Part shown: positions 38,430 to 46,974 of the stretch, piece after piece | Layout: each line of letters starts with the position of its first letter | How positions within the stretch are numbered: position 1 is the first letter of the stretch | Source: Nocardioides ganghwensis | GTDB taxonomy: Bacteria; Actinomycetota; Actinomycetes; Propionibacteriales; Nocardioidaceae | Reading direction: 5' to 3' | NCBI RefSeq assembly: GCF_014779655.1 | Contig: NZ_JACXYX010000003.1 | Coordinates: 124,001-188,000, forward strand | Length of the DNA: 64,000 bases | Notes under the pieces: model-generated | What the model was told of the DNA's origin: nothing | Database searches by the model: none | What the model saw: the letters and a program-made list of their open reading frames with translations, nothing else | Program-made: the position numbers and the translations under genes

Positions 38430-39401
38430 CTAGGTGGTGCCTCCCTTGTCTCCGTTGCCGTTGGTGCTGCCGGAGCCGGAGCCGCCGTTGCCGTTGCCCG
38501 AGCCGCCGTTGCCGGAGCTCCCGGAGCTGCCCGGGTCCGACGTCGTGGTGTCGGTCGTGGTCTCGGTCGGGGTCGGCCGGTCGGTGGGGGTGGGCTTGAC
38601 CGTGGGCGTCGGCCTGGTGGTCGGCGTCGGCTTGTCGGTCGGCTTGTCGGTCGGCTTGCCCGGGGTCGGCTTGTCGGTCGGCTTGCTGGTCGGCGTCGGC
38701 TTGTCGGTGGGCCGGCCGGTCTCCTTCGGCGGACCGATGAGGTCGACGCAGTAGGTCGCGATGCGGTCGGCTCCGCCGGCCTCGGCGGCGAGCGCCTGGA
38801 AGGCGGCGCTGCCGAGGGAGGATCCCGCGTCCCCGCGGTCGGCGGCCTGGAAGGCCCTGCAGAGGCCCTTGAAGTCGGGCGTCGGGGTGGCCGTCTCGTC
38901 CGGGGTCTCGCTCGAGCCCGTGCTCGAGCCGGCGGACCCGGTGGGCGAGCCGGCTGACCCGGTGCCGGAGGAGCTGGGGCCGTTGCCCGAGGTCGACGAG
39001 GTTCCGGGGGTCGTCGGGACGCCGGTGCCCGGCGTCCTCGAGACCGACTCGGTGGCCCGGTCGGACGCCCGGTCCGGCAGGAGGGGCAGGTGCGCGGAGT
39101 TGGCGAGCGCGAAGCCGCCCGAGGTCAGGGCGACGACCGCGCCCGTGGCGACGACCGCGCGGGCGGCGGCACGGCTGCCGAGCCGGGTGGGCGACACGAA
39201 TCCGCTGCGGGACGCGGGAGGCGGTGCGAGGCGCGCCGCGTGGAACGCCGCGACGGCCGCGTCCTCGCGCCGGAGCTCGTCGGGGAACGCAGGGGCACTC
39301 GCCGCGGTGAGGGCCCAGCCGAGGGCGCTGTCGTGCTCCGCCGGCGTGTCGAGCAGTCGCTCGGCGTCTCGGCGGGACAGGTGCGGGTCGGGGGCGGTCA
39401 T
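38430..39401 (-). CDS. Membrane-anchored Thr/Pro-rich partner of an ECF sigma factor
   Basis: A 323-residue protein: cytoplasmic N-terminus (about 1-75), one membrane segment at about 80-102 and a long outer tail. The tail has Ser/Gly/Thr-rich spacers around a small folded part with two Cys (FKGLCRAFQAADRG and IATYCVDLIG), then KPTDKPTP-type repeats and Gly/Asn/Ser repeats. The cytoplasmic part has HLSRRDAERLLDTPAEH but no zinc-binding Cys set. Position after a sigma gene suggests an anti-sigma role; the repeats suggest cell-wall spanning. Confidence 0.7.
   Translation of the reverse strand: MTAPDPHLSRRDAERLLDTPAEHDSALGWALTAASAPAFPDELRREDAAVAAFHAARLAPPPASRSGFVSPTRLGSRAAARAVVATGAVVALTSGGFALANSAHLPLLPDRASDRATESVSRTPGTGVPTTPGTSSTSGNGPSSSGTGSAGSPTGSAGSSTGSSETPDETATPTPDFKGLCRAFQAADRGDAGSSLGSAAFQALAAEAGGADRIATYCVDLIGPPKETGRPTDKPTPTSKPTDKPTPGKPTDKPTDKPTPTTRPTPTVKPTPTDRPTPTETTTDTTTSDPGSSGSSGNGGSGNGNGGSGSGSTNGNGDKGGTT
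38575..38720 (-). repeat. Coding repeats for KPTDKPTP-like units
   Basis: Short repeats of GGCTTGTCGGTCGG and related units encode the wall-spanning tail of 38430-39401. Length variation is likely. Confidence 0.6.
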
Positions 39402-39435
39402 CTCACTCCTTTCAGCGTCTCGGCAGGTGCGGGTG

Positions 39436-40011
39436 TTACGGCTCGTCGACGATTTTCTTCGCCAGCTGCTTGAGCCCCCGGTGGGCGGCGGCGCGTACGG
39501 CTCCGGGTCTCTTGCCCAGGATCCGGGCCGCTGTCGGGGCGTCGAAGCCGAGCACCGTCCGCAGCATGATCGCCTCGGCCTGGTCGCGGGGGAGTGCGCT
39601 GATCAGCCGGACGACGGCCTCGGAGTTGACCCGGCCCAGCGTGTCGGCCTCGACGTCCGCGTCGTCGGGGAGGTCGACGAGCTCGTCGACCGGCTCCTCC
39701 GACACCGGGCGCCGTCGGTGGTGGCGCAGGTGGTCGAGCGCCCGGTTGCGTCCGATCGTGGTGATCCAGCCGCGGAACCCGTCGGCGTCTCCACTGAAGC
39801 GGTCGAGGTCGCGGAACGCCTGGGTCCACGCCTCGCTGGCCACGTCCTCGGCGTCCGTCGGGCCGACGAGGACGGTCAGGTAGCGCAGCAGGGGCGGCTG
39901 GACGTGGCGGTAGACGAGGCGGAACGCCGCCTCGTCGCCTGCCTGCATGGCTTCGACCGCATGGTCGAGCCCCTCCTCCGCCGCCACCGGCGCATTGTCA
40001 CCCGAAGGCAT
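39436..40011 (-). CDS. ECF-type RNA polymerase sigma factor
   Basis: A 191-residue sigma factor. Region 2 spans about 25-95 (TDAEDVASEAWTQAFRDLDR, then FRGWITTIGRNRALDHLRHH). An acidic spacer follows, and region 4 is at about 135-188 (LPRDQAEAIMLRTVLGFDAP, then ARILGKRPGAVRAAAHRGLK). The membrane partner gene starts 34 bp after its stop. Only a weak ribosome binding site is seen before ATG 40011. Confidence 0.9.
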   Translation of the reverse strand: MPSGDNAPVAAEEGLDHAVEAMQAGDEAAFRLVYRHVQPPLLRYLTVLVGPTDAEDVASEAWTQAFRDLDRFSGDADGFRGWITTIGRNRALDHLRHHRRRPVSEEPVDELVDLPDDADVEADTLGRVNSEAVVRLISALPRDQAEAIMLRTVLGFDAPTAARILGKRPGAVRAAAHRGLKQLAKKIVDEP

Positions 40012-40062
40012 CCCTGGCCGGGACAGAACCCCCGTCGAAGGCCTCGGAATCGCCCGCCGGGG

Positions 40063-40839
40063 TCAGGAACGGGGCGGGCGGGGGAAGAACAGCGGGACCC
40101 GGGCGGCGTACTCGGCCCACCCCTCTCGCTGCGACATGGTCCTCTCCAGGAGCTTCGCGCCGGTCACGTTGCGGATGAAGAAGGTCATCGCGGCCGGGGC
40201 GAACACGGTGGCCAGGCCCGGCACCCAGCCGAGCGAGAGCGCGCCGGCCACCCACAGCCCCCACCACACACAGGCGTCGCCGAAGTAGTTGGGATGACGG
40301 GTCCAGCCCCACAGGCCGGTGTCGAGGATCTTCGGGCGCGACTCGCGCGGGCGGGCCTTGTAGGCCTCGAGCTGGGCGTCGCCGACGACCTCGAAGTAGA
40401 CACCGACCGCCCAGATCGCCACGCCGACCCAGACGACGGGCCACCACTGGACGTCGTACGCCGCCGCGACCTGCAGCGGGAAGGAGATGATCCACGCCAC
40501 GAGGGCCTGGGTCCCGAAGACCCGCAGCAGGACCGTGGCCGCGCCGGCGCGCCAGCCGGGGCCGCCCAGCATCTTCTCGTAGCGCGGGTCCTCGCCGTGG
40601 CCGCGGGAGCGGCGGGCGATGTGGACGGCGAGACGACCGCCCCACAGCGCCACGAGCAGCGCCAGGAGCCACGAGTGGGTGTCGGGCCAGGCGGCGGCCA
40701 GCGCGAGCGCGATCGCGACGAACGACAACCCCCACGCGACGTCGACGTCGGCCACCCGGTCCCGTCGCCGGCTCACCGCCGCCGTCGCCCCCATGACGAC
40801 GACGGCGGCGAGGATCGCGACGACAGCCTGGGTCAACAC
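40063..40839 (-). CDS. DUF1295 family membrane protein (steroid 5-alpha-reductase-like)
   Basis: A 258-residue polytopic protein with about six helices and the DUF1295 C-terminal signature TGLWGWTRHPNYFGDACVWW (about 183-202), a NADPH-binding-like region shared with steroid reductases and isoprenylcysteine methyltransferases. In Mycobacterium tuberculosis the equivalent gene, Rv0446c, lies in the SigK locus. Here it is last in the same operon. A role in lipid modification with the two cyclopropane-synthase-like enzymes is inferred. GTG 40839 starts just past the upstream stop. Confidence 0.87.
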   Translation of the reverse strand: MLTQAVVAILAAVVVMGATAAVSRRRDRVADVDVAWGLSFVAIALALAAAWPDTHSWLLALLVALWGGRLAVHIARRSRGHGEDPRYEKMLGGPGWRAGAATVLLRVFGTQALVAWIISFPLQVAAAYDVQWWPVVWVGVAIWAVGVYFEVVGDAQLEAYKARPRESRPKILDTGLWGWTRHPNYFGDACVWWGLWVAGALSLGWVPGLATVFAPAAMTFFIRNVTGAKLLERTMSQREGWAEYAARVPLFFPRPPRS

Positions 40840-40840
40840 G

Positions 40841-42178
40841 TCACCATGACCTGACTGCCGGGAGGGTGTGGGGTGCGCCGGGACGCACCGCGAGGATCTG
40901 GTCGACGCCCATCCGGCCGTCGCGGAAGGCGAGCGCGCCGCCGACGAGGTAGAGGCGCCACACGCGCACGACCTCCTCGCCGACCAGCTCGCGCAGCCGC
41001 GGGAGGTGGGCCTCGAAGTTCTCGATCCAGCCGTTGACCGTGAGGACGTAGTGCTCGCGCATCGCGTGCACGTCGCGGACCTCGAGGCCGCCGGACTCGA
41101 TGAGGTCGACGGTCTCGCCGACGGGCCGCATCGTCATGTCGGGGGCGATGAAGGACTCGATGAACGGTCCGCCGCCGGGGTGCTTGCCGCCGCCCGCGCC
41201 CTGGCGCGACATCTGCTGGACGAGCACGCGGCCGCCGGGCCTGACCGCTCGTCGCAGGACCTCGACGTAGGTCGGGTAGTTGGTCGCCCCGACGTGCTCG
41301 CCCATCTCGAGCGAGCCGACGGCGTCGAAGTGGTCGCGCTCGGGGACCTCGCGGTAGTCCTGCAGCCGGATCTCGACCCGGTCGCCGAGCCCGCGCTCAG
41401 CGATGCGGGCGTCGATGAACTTCTTCTGCTCGGCCGCGATCGTCACGCCGGTGACCTGCGCGCCGAAGTGCTCGGCGGCGTGCAGGGACAGCGAGCCCCA
41501 GCCGCAGCCGACGTCCAGCATCCGCATGCCCGGCTCCAGGCCGAGCTTGGTGCAGACGAGGTCGAGCTTGGCGCGCTGCGCGTCCTCGAGGGGCACGTCG
41601 GGAGTGGCGTGGTAGCCGCAGCTGTAGGCCATCTGCGGCTCGAGGATGAGGGAGTAGAACTCGTTGGAGAGGTCGTAGTGGTGGCTGATGGACGACCGGT
41701 CGCGGGCCAGGCTGTGCAGCCGGCCCCTGATCCGCGCCTGCGACGCCGGTGGTGCCGGCGGTCGGCCGAGCGCGCCGAGGCCGGCGGCGGTGCGGACCGC
41801 GTCGACCATCGCGCGCGGCGAGAGGCGTACGCCGGACAGCCCGCGCTCGGCACCCACCGCGAAGGCGTGGGTGAGCGCGGAGCCGAGGTCCCAGCCGTCC
41901 TGCTCGGGGACGTCGAGCTCGCCGGTGACGTACGCCTGGGCGGCGCCGAGCTCACCGGGGTGCCACAGCAGCCGACGCAGCGCGTCGGGAGAACGGAGCA
42001 CGACGAGCGGGGCGCCCTCCGGACCGGCGACCGAGCCGTCCCAGGCCTCCAGGCGCACCGGGAGGTCGCCGCCGATGAAGGGCCGCACCGCCTCGGCGAG
42101 GCGCGCGGCCACGCCGCCGGGTGCGTCCGCCCGGTGGGCGGCGGTGGACGGAGCGGTCTGGGTCACGGGGTCCGTCAC
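40841..42178 (-). CDS. Cyclopropane-fatty-acyl-phospholipid synthase family methyltransferase (first copy)
   Basis: A 445-residue SAM-dependent enzyme that adds a methylene or methyl group to unsaturated lipid chains. The SAM site is MLDVGCGWGSLSLHAAEHFG (about 205-224), after the N-terminal lipid domain and ISHHYDLSNEFYSLIL. It has C and E residues near the usual bicarbonate site. GTG 42178 overlaps the upstream stop (GTGA). Only modest similarity to the second copy suggests different roles, for example cyclopropanation versus 10-methyl branching as proposed for UfaA1. Confidence 0.92.
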   Translation of the reverse strand: MTDPVTQTAPSTAAHRADAPGGVAARLAEAVRPFIGGDLPVRLEAWDGSVAGPEGAPLVVLRSPDALRRLLWHPGELGAAQAYVTGELDVPEQDGWDLGSALTHAFAVGAERGLSGVRLSPRAMVDAVRTAAGLGALGRPPAPPASQARIRGRLHSLARDRSSISHHYDLSNEFYSLILEPQMAYSCGYHATPDVPLEDAQRAKLDLVCTKLGLEPGMRMLDVGCGWGSLSLHAAEHFGAQVTGVTIAAEQKKFIDARIAERGLGDRVEIRLQDYREVPERDHFDAVGSLEMGEHVGATNYPTYVEVLRRAVRPGGRVLVQQMSRQGAGGGKHPGGGPFIESFIAPDMTMRPVGETVDLIESGGLEVRDVHAMREHYVLTVNGWIENFEAHLPRLRELVGEEVVRVWRLYLVGGALAFRDGRMGVDQILAVRPGAPHTLPAVRSW

Positions 42179-43524
42179 CGGTCCTCTCGGGTGAAGGTGA
42201 GCTGCGAGACGTTGATGTAGCCGCTGGCGAACCCGGCCTGGGAGTAGGCCAGGTAGAAGTGCCACACCCGCATGAACATGTCGTCGAAGCCGAGGGCCAG
42301 GACGGACTCGCGCTGGCCGAGGAACCGCCGGTCCCAGCGACGCAGCGTCTCGGCGTAGTGGCTGCCCATCTCGAGCTGGTCGACGAGGCGCAGCGTGGTC
42401 TGCCCGCGGGTGATCTGGTCGATCACCTCGACGCTCGGCAGGAAGCCGCCGGGGAAGATGTACTTGTTGATCCACGTGTGGCTGTCCCGGGTGGCGAGCA
42501 TCCGGTCGTGGGGCATCGTGATGGCCTGGATCGAGACCTTGCCGCCGGGGGCGAGGACCTGGTCGATCGTCCGGAAGTAGGTGCCCCAGAACTCGTGGCC
42601 GACGGCCTCGATCATCTCGACCGACAGCACCGCGTCGTAGGTGCGTCCGGTGGCGGCGAGCGCGCGGTAGTCCATCAGCTCGACCTCCACCCGGTCGGCG
42701 AAGCCGGCGGCCGCGATGCGCTCCTCGGCCAGCTCGAGCTGCTCGACGGAGAGGGTGATGGTGTGCACGCGGGCGCCGCGGCTGGCCGCCCGGATGGCCA
42801 GCTCGCCCCACCCGGTGCCGATCTCCAGCACGCGCGTGCCCTCGGTGACGCCGGCCTGGTCGAGCATCCGCTCGATCTTGCGGCCCTGCGCCGCGGCGAG
42901 GTCGGGACCGTGGCGACGCGGGTCGTCGTGGTCGACCGGCTCCGGCGTCGTCGCGACCAGGTGCTCCGCCACCGAGCCCGGTCCGGCGGGAGCCGACTGG
43001 AGGGAGGTGTCGAAGAGTGCGGAGGAGTAGCTCAGCGTCTCGTCGAGGAAGAGCCGGAAGAGGTCGTTGGAGAGGTCGTAGTGGTGGGAGATGTTGGCCT
43101 GGCTGTTGTCCTCGGTGCTGCGGTGGTGGCTCGGCAACCGGGGCGTCACCAGGGCGCGCAGCCGCTGGAGCGGTTGCGGGACGAGCGTGGCCATCCGGGC
43201 CGCGGGCACGGTGAGGAAGCCGGCGAGGTCCTCGGCGTCCCACGCCCCGGTGAGGTAGGCCTCGCCGAAGCCGATCAGGCCGGCACGCCCGAGCCGGGCG
43301 TAGAACTCGTCGGGGCGGTGCAGGCGCATCACCGGGCCGCCCTGGCCGAGGCGACGACCGGTGGGCTCCTCGACCACGGTGATGGCCAGCCGGGACACCG
43401 CCGCGTGGAAGAGGCGCTTGGCGACGGCCGCCGAGACCGCGGTGCGCGGGCCGCCCGTGATGGGCTCCAGCGGGGGCATGCCCTGGGTGCGGACGGTGGC
43501 GGGTCGGTTCTTCTCGATGGTCAT
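42175..43524 (-). CDS. Cyclopropane-fatty-acyl-phospholipid synthase family methyltransferase (second copy)
   Basis: A 449-residue enzyme of the same family. Motifs are ISHHYDLSNDLFRLFLDETL (about 145-164), the SAM site VLEIGTGWGELAIRAASRGA (about 226-245) and the late signature FPGGFLPSVEVI. ATG 43524 overlaps the upstream stop by ATGA. In M. tuberculosis a single family gene (ufaA1, Rv0447c) lies at this place in the SigK locus; here there are two in tandem. Confidence 0.92.
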   Translation of the reverse strand: MTIEKNRPATVRTQGMPPLEPITGGPRTAVSAAVAKRLFHAAVSRLAITVVEEPTGRRLGQGGPVMRLHRPDEFYARLGRAGLIGFGEAYLTGAWDAEDLAGFLTVPAARMATLVPQPLQRLRALVTPRLPSHHRSTEDNSQANISHHYDLSNDLFRLFLDETLSYSSALFDTSLQSAPAGPGSVAEHLVATTPEPVDHDDPRRHGPDLAAAQGRKIERMLDQAGVTEGTRVLEIGTGWGELAIRAASRGARVHTITLSVEQLELAEERIAAAGFADRVEVELMDYRALAATGRTYDAVLSVEMIEAVGHEFWGTYFRTIDQVLAPGGKVSIQAITMPHDRMLATRDSHTWINKYIFPGGFLPSVEVIDQITRGQTTLRLVDQLEMGSHYAETLRRWDRRFLGQRESVLALGFDDMFMRVWHFYLAYSQAGFASGYINVSQLTFTREDR

Positions 43525-45557
43525 CGCACGCCCTCCTGGCGGTGGCGGGGTCGCGGTCGGATCGGCAGCCGCCGGGCCCACAGCCAGATGCCGTGTGCCC
43601 GGATCAGCGCGCTGCCGCGCAGCGCGGCGCCGAGGGTCCTGCGGACGGGGATGTCGGTGCGGGTGCCGGTGAGGCTCGCGCTGAACGGCGCGGACCCGCC
43701 CGCGTCAGCGTCGTGCCCCCGCAGCGTGACCGCCACGTGGAGGCGGTCGGTGGGGAGCGGCACCGCCACGTCGTACGTGCCGTCGACGCCGTGGAACGGC
43801 GAGACGTACATCGCCTTGTCGGTCTGCGCACGGCCCTGCTCGTCGGGGTGGACGAGGTAGGCGTGGCGGTCGCCGTAGGTGTTGTGCACCTCGACGACCA
43901 CACCGGCCTGGCGGCCCGCGTCGTCGAAGCACCAGAAGATGCTGATCGGGTTGAAGCAGTGGCCGAGCGACCGCGGGTGCGCGGCCATCAGGATCGTGCC
44001 GGGCCGCTCGCCGGCCCCCAGCGATACGCCGTTGCCGGCGAGGAAGGACTCGACGTTGGCGCGCAAGCTGCGCCCGGGCGAGCCGAGGTGGTCGCGGGCC
44101 TCGAACCGCGCGAGCAGCCCGTGGTCGGGCAGGTCGTCGAGGTCGACGAGCCAGAAGGTCGAACGGTGCTCGAAGCTGCGCCTGAACGGGGTGCGGCGGG
44201 TGTGGCGGATCGTCGTCTCGAAGCGGCCGGGCCGCGGCAGCACCGGGGTGGTGCGTGCCCACGGCAGACCGAGGTGGGTGGCGGCGGCGAGGCCGGACCG
44301 CGCGCCGTCCTCGTGGAACCCCCAGCCGTGGTAGGCCCCCGCGAAGGCGATCCGCTCGCTGTTGATCTCGGGCAGGCGCCGCTGGGCCGCGACCGACCCA
44401 GGGGTGTAGAGCGGGTGCTCGTACTCCATCCGGTCGATGACCGTCGCCGGGTCGACGAGGTCCTCGCCGCCCAGGGTGACCAGGTAGTGGATGTCAGTGG
44501 GCAGGCGCTGGAGCCGGGTGAGGTCGTAGGTGACCGTCACCCCGCCCGTCCCGCCCTCGGGCGCACCTGGCTCGCTCCGGGGGCGGTGGAAGTTCCAGGA
44601 CGCGCGGGCGTCGGACGCGGACGGCAGCAGGGAGGCGTCGGTGTGCAGCAGCGCAGGGTTGCTGCTGTAGGGCAGTGCGGAGAGGACCTCGCGCTGGAGG
44701 TCGGTCGGCGCCTCGAGCATGGCGAGCGCGTGCGAGGGGTGCGTGGCGACCACGACCGCGTCGAAGCGGGTGGTCGCGCCGCTGCCGTCGGTGACCTCGA
44801 CGCCGTCGGCGAGCTCGCGCACGGACGTCACCTTGGTCTCGAGGCGTACGTCCTGGAGACCGGCGGCCACCCGGGCGACGTACGTGCCGGACCCGCCGGT
44901 CACGGTGCGCCACTGCGGGGAACCGAAGACGCCGAGCATGCCGTGGTGCTCGAGGAAGGTGAAGAGGTAGCGCGCGGGGTAGTCGAGCGACGTGGCCGGG
45001 TCGCAGGACCACACTGCGGCGACGAGCGGCTCCATGAAGTGGCGCACGAAGCCCGGCGAGAAGCCGCCCGCGGCGAGGAAGTCGCGCAGCGTCTGGTCGT
45101 CGGTCGTCGCGGGCGTGCCGAGGAGCGCCCGCGCGCGACGGTGGAACCGCGGGATCTCGAGCAGCATCCGCCAGTGCTCGCGCGAGCGGAGCGAGGACCG
45201 CTGGGCGAACAGCCCGCGTGGGCCGAGCGCGCCGGCGTACTCGACACCGGTGCCGGCGTCGCTCACCGACAGCGACATCTCCGACGGCTGCGTCTCGACG
45301 CCCAGCTCGGCGAACAGTCGCAGGAGCGTGGGGTACGTGCGCCGGTTGTGCACGATGAAGCCGGTGTCGATGGCGAGCTCGCCGTCGGGCGTCGCGACGC
45401 GGTGGGTGTCGGCGTGGCCGCCCAGGCGGTCGTCGGCCTCGTAGAGCGTGACGTGCGCGGTGCGCGAGGCGATCCACGCAGCGGTCAGGCCGGCCACGCC
45501 CGACCCGACCACGGCGACCCGGCGCTGCCCGGAGTCGCTGTGGCGCGCGGCGTTCAC
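43521..45557 (-). CDS. FAD-dependent oxidoreductase fused to a DUF1365 domain
   Basis: A 678-residue two-domain protein. Residues about 10-415 are an amine-oxidase/desaturase-like flavoprotein with the dinucleotide motif VAVVGSGVAGLTAAWIAS (about 11-28) and IAFAGAYHGWGFHEDGARSG (about 390-409). Residues about 435-670 are DUF1365 (TRRTPFRRSFEHRSTFWLVD, later FNPISIFWCF). In M. tuberculosis these are two genes, Rv0449c and Rv0448c, beside ufaA1 and sigK, so the fusion supports joint action on a fatty acyl substrate. GTG 45557 overlaps the rskA stop. Confidence 0.9.
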   Translation of the reverse strand: MNAARHSDSGQRRVAVVGSGVAGLTAAWIASRTAHVTLYEADDRLGGHADTHRVATPDGELAIDTGFIVHNRRTYPTLLRLFAELGVETQPSEMSLSVSDAGTGVEYAGALGPRGLFAQRSSLRSREHWRMLLEIPRFHRRARALLGTPATTDDQTLRDFLAAGGFSPGFVRHFMEPLVAAVWSCDPATSLDYPARYLFTFLEHHGMLGVFGSPQWRTVTGGSGTYVARVAAGLQDVRLETKVTSVRELADGVEVTDGSGATTRFDAVVVATHPSHALAMLEAPTDLQREVLSALPYSSNPALLHTDASLLPSASDARASWNFHRPRSEPGAPEGGTGGVTVTYDLTRLQRLPTDIHYLVTLGGEDLVDPATVIDRMEYEHPLYTPGSVAAQRRLPEINSERIAFAGAYHGWGFHEDGARSGLAAATHLGLPWARTTPVLPRPGRFETTIRHTRRTPFRRSFEHRSTFWLVDLDDLPDHGLLARFEARDHLGSPGRSLRANVESFLAGNGVSLGAGERPGTILMAAHPRSLGHCFNPISIFWCFDDAGRQAGVVVEVHNTYGDRHAYLVHPDEQGRAQTDKAMYVSPFHGVDGTYDVAVPLPTDRLHVAVTLRGHDADAGGSAPFSASLTGTRTDIPVRRTLGAALRGSALIRAHGIWLWARRLPIRPRPRHRQEGVR

Positions 45558-46336
45558 GTCGCCTCGGTGAGGTCGAACAGGGCGATCGGGTCGCTGGTCG
45601 GCTGCTCGGAGCCGCCCTCGGGCTCCACGGTGATGCCCACGGCGACCGCCTCGGCCGCGGAGCCGTCGAGCACGACGGTCTGGTCGGGAGCGTCGGGCAT
45701 CAGGCCGGCGGGGACCATGTCGTCCTCCGGTGTCTGGAACCACAGCTCGTAGTCCTTGCCCTCCGGGGCGGAGACCATGTCCTCGGTGACGATGACGGCC
45801 TTGTCCTGCGACTTGGACCTGACGACGGTCGCGCGCCCGGCCTCGCCGAGGTCGAGGAAGACCTCCTCGGCGTCGGGAGCCTGGAGCACCTGCTCGGCAG
45901 CCGTCAGCCGCGGGACCTCGTCGTCGTCCGCCCACGGCGCGACGATCATCGCGCCGAGGCCGACGAAGAGCGCGAGCGCCGCCGCGACCAGAAAGGGCGC
46001 CCAGCCGCGCCGCCCGGCCGGCTTCCCGGAGCGGGCCGGGGCAGCCTGGGGGGTGGCGACGGGGGTGGCGGTGGGGGTGGAGGTGGGGGTGGCGGTGGTG
46101 GTGACCTCGGGTGCGAGGGGTCGGACCTGGGAGATGCCCGCGAGCACCGAGTCGCGCAGCGACGCGGGCGGGGGGACGGCGACGGTCTCGGAGAGGAGAG
46201 CCGCGGTCTCGCGGAGCTCGGCCACCTCGGCGCGGCAGTCGTCACACTGCGCGAGGTGCTGCTCGAACCGGGCGCGCTCGAGCTCGTCGAGCGCGTCCAT
46301 CGCGTAGGCGCCAGTGAGCTTGTGAAGGTCACTCAT
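45554..46336 (-). CDS. rskA: Anti-sigma-K factor RskA family protein
   Basis: A 260-residue regulator of SigK. The cytoplasmic anti-sigma part has a zinc-type HxxxCxxC (H27, C31, C34). A PT-rich stretch precedes one membrane segment at about 112-134, and the outer RskA domain follows (DYELWFQTPEDDMVPAGLMP). It would hold SigK at the membrane until redox or envelope signals cause proteolysis. ATG 46336 overlaps the sigK stop (ATGA). Confidence 0.92.
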   Translation of the reverse strand: MSDLHKLTGAYAMDALDELERARFEQHLAQCDDCRAEVAELRETAALLSETVAVPPPASLRDSVLAGISQVRPLAPEVTTTATPTSTPTATPVATPQAAPARSGKPAGRRGWAPFLVAAALALFVGLGAMIVAPWADDDEVPRLTAAEQVLQAPDAEEVFLDLGEAGRATVVRSKSQDKAVIVTEDMVSAPEGKDYELWFQTPEDDMVPAGLMPDAPDQTVVLDGSAAEAVAVGITVEPEGGSEQPTSDPIALFDLTEAT

Positions 46337-46947
46337 GACGCAACTCCCATCAGGTCTCGCAGGCGGATCAGTCCGTCGCGTATTCGTGTCTTGGCTGTGC
46401 CCAACGGGACGTCGAGCAGGGTGGCGACCTCGGTGTGGGTGTAGCCGCCGAAGTAGGTGAGCTCGACGGCACGCCGCTGGACGTCGGTCAGGGTGGCGAC
46501 CGCGCTGCGGACACGGGCCGCGTCGAGCGACGCGTGGGCGGCCTCGGCGGTCTGGTCGTGGTCGGTCGGTGCCGTCTCCCGGTTCCACGTCTCGTCGCGG
46601 GCCGATGCGGCCTCGACGGAGCGGACCCGGTCGACGGCCTTGCGGTGGACGATCGTGAGCAGCCAGCCGGCGGCACTGCCCCGCGCGGGGTCGAACCTGG
46701 TGCTGGAGCGCCACGCGTCGAGGTAGGCCTCCTGGGTGACCTCCTCGGCGTGTGCCGGGTTGCGGACCACGCGGAGCGCGAGGCCGTACGCCCGCGCCGA
46801 GGTCGCGTCGTAGAACTCCGCGAAGGCGCTCTCGTCGCCGAGGGCCGACCGGTGCAGCAGGTCGGCGAGCCGGGGGGAATCGCCCCCGGACGGGGCGCCC
46901 TGCGGCGCCCCGTCCGGTACGGGCCTCACGTGGTCCACGTCAGTCAT
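46333..46947 (-). CDS. sigK: ECF sigma factor SigK
   Basis: A 204-residue sigma factor. Region 2 is at about 35-105 (HAEEVTQEAYLDAWRSSTRF), with a Ser/Gly-rich link to WLLTIVHRKAVDRVR. Region 4 is at about 140-195 (LTDVQRRAVELTYFGGYTHT, LLDVPLGTAKTRIRDGLIRL). It lies 27 bp after the fasciclin gene and overlaps rskA, as in mycobacteria, where SigK controls MPT70/MPT83, which are fasciclin proteins. It probably shares the fasciclin promoter and so controls itself. Confidence 0.92.
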   Translation of the reverse strand: MTDVDHVRPVPDGAPQGAPSGGDSPRLADLLHRSALGDESAFAEFYDATSARAYGLALRVVRNPAHAEEVTQEAYLDAWRSSTRFDPARGSAAGWLLTIVHRKAVDRVRSVEAASARDETWNRETAPTDHDQTAEAAHASLDAARVRSAVATLTDVQRRAVELTYFGGYTHTEVATLLDVPLGTAKTRIRDGLIRLRDLMGVAS

Positions 46948-46974
46948 CCTTGCAGTGTGCGTCCGGGAGGACGA

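Noticed and set aside
43521..45557. Frameshift joining two separate genes
   Set aside because: The frame is continuous, the domains are joined by a normal linker, and no leftover start or stop signal is seen at the junction, so I treat it as a real fusion.
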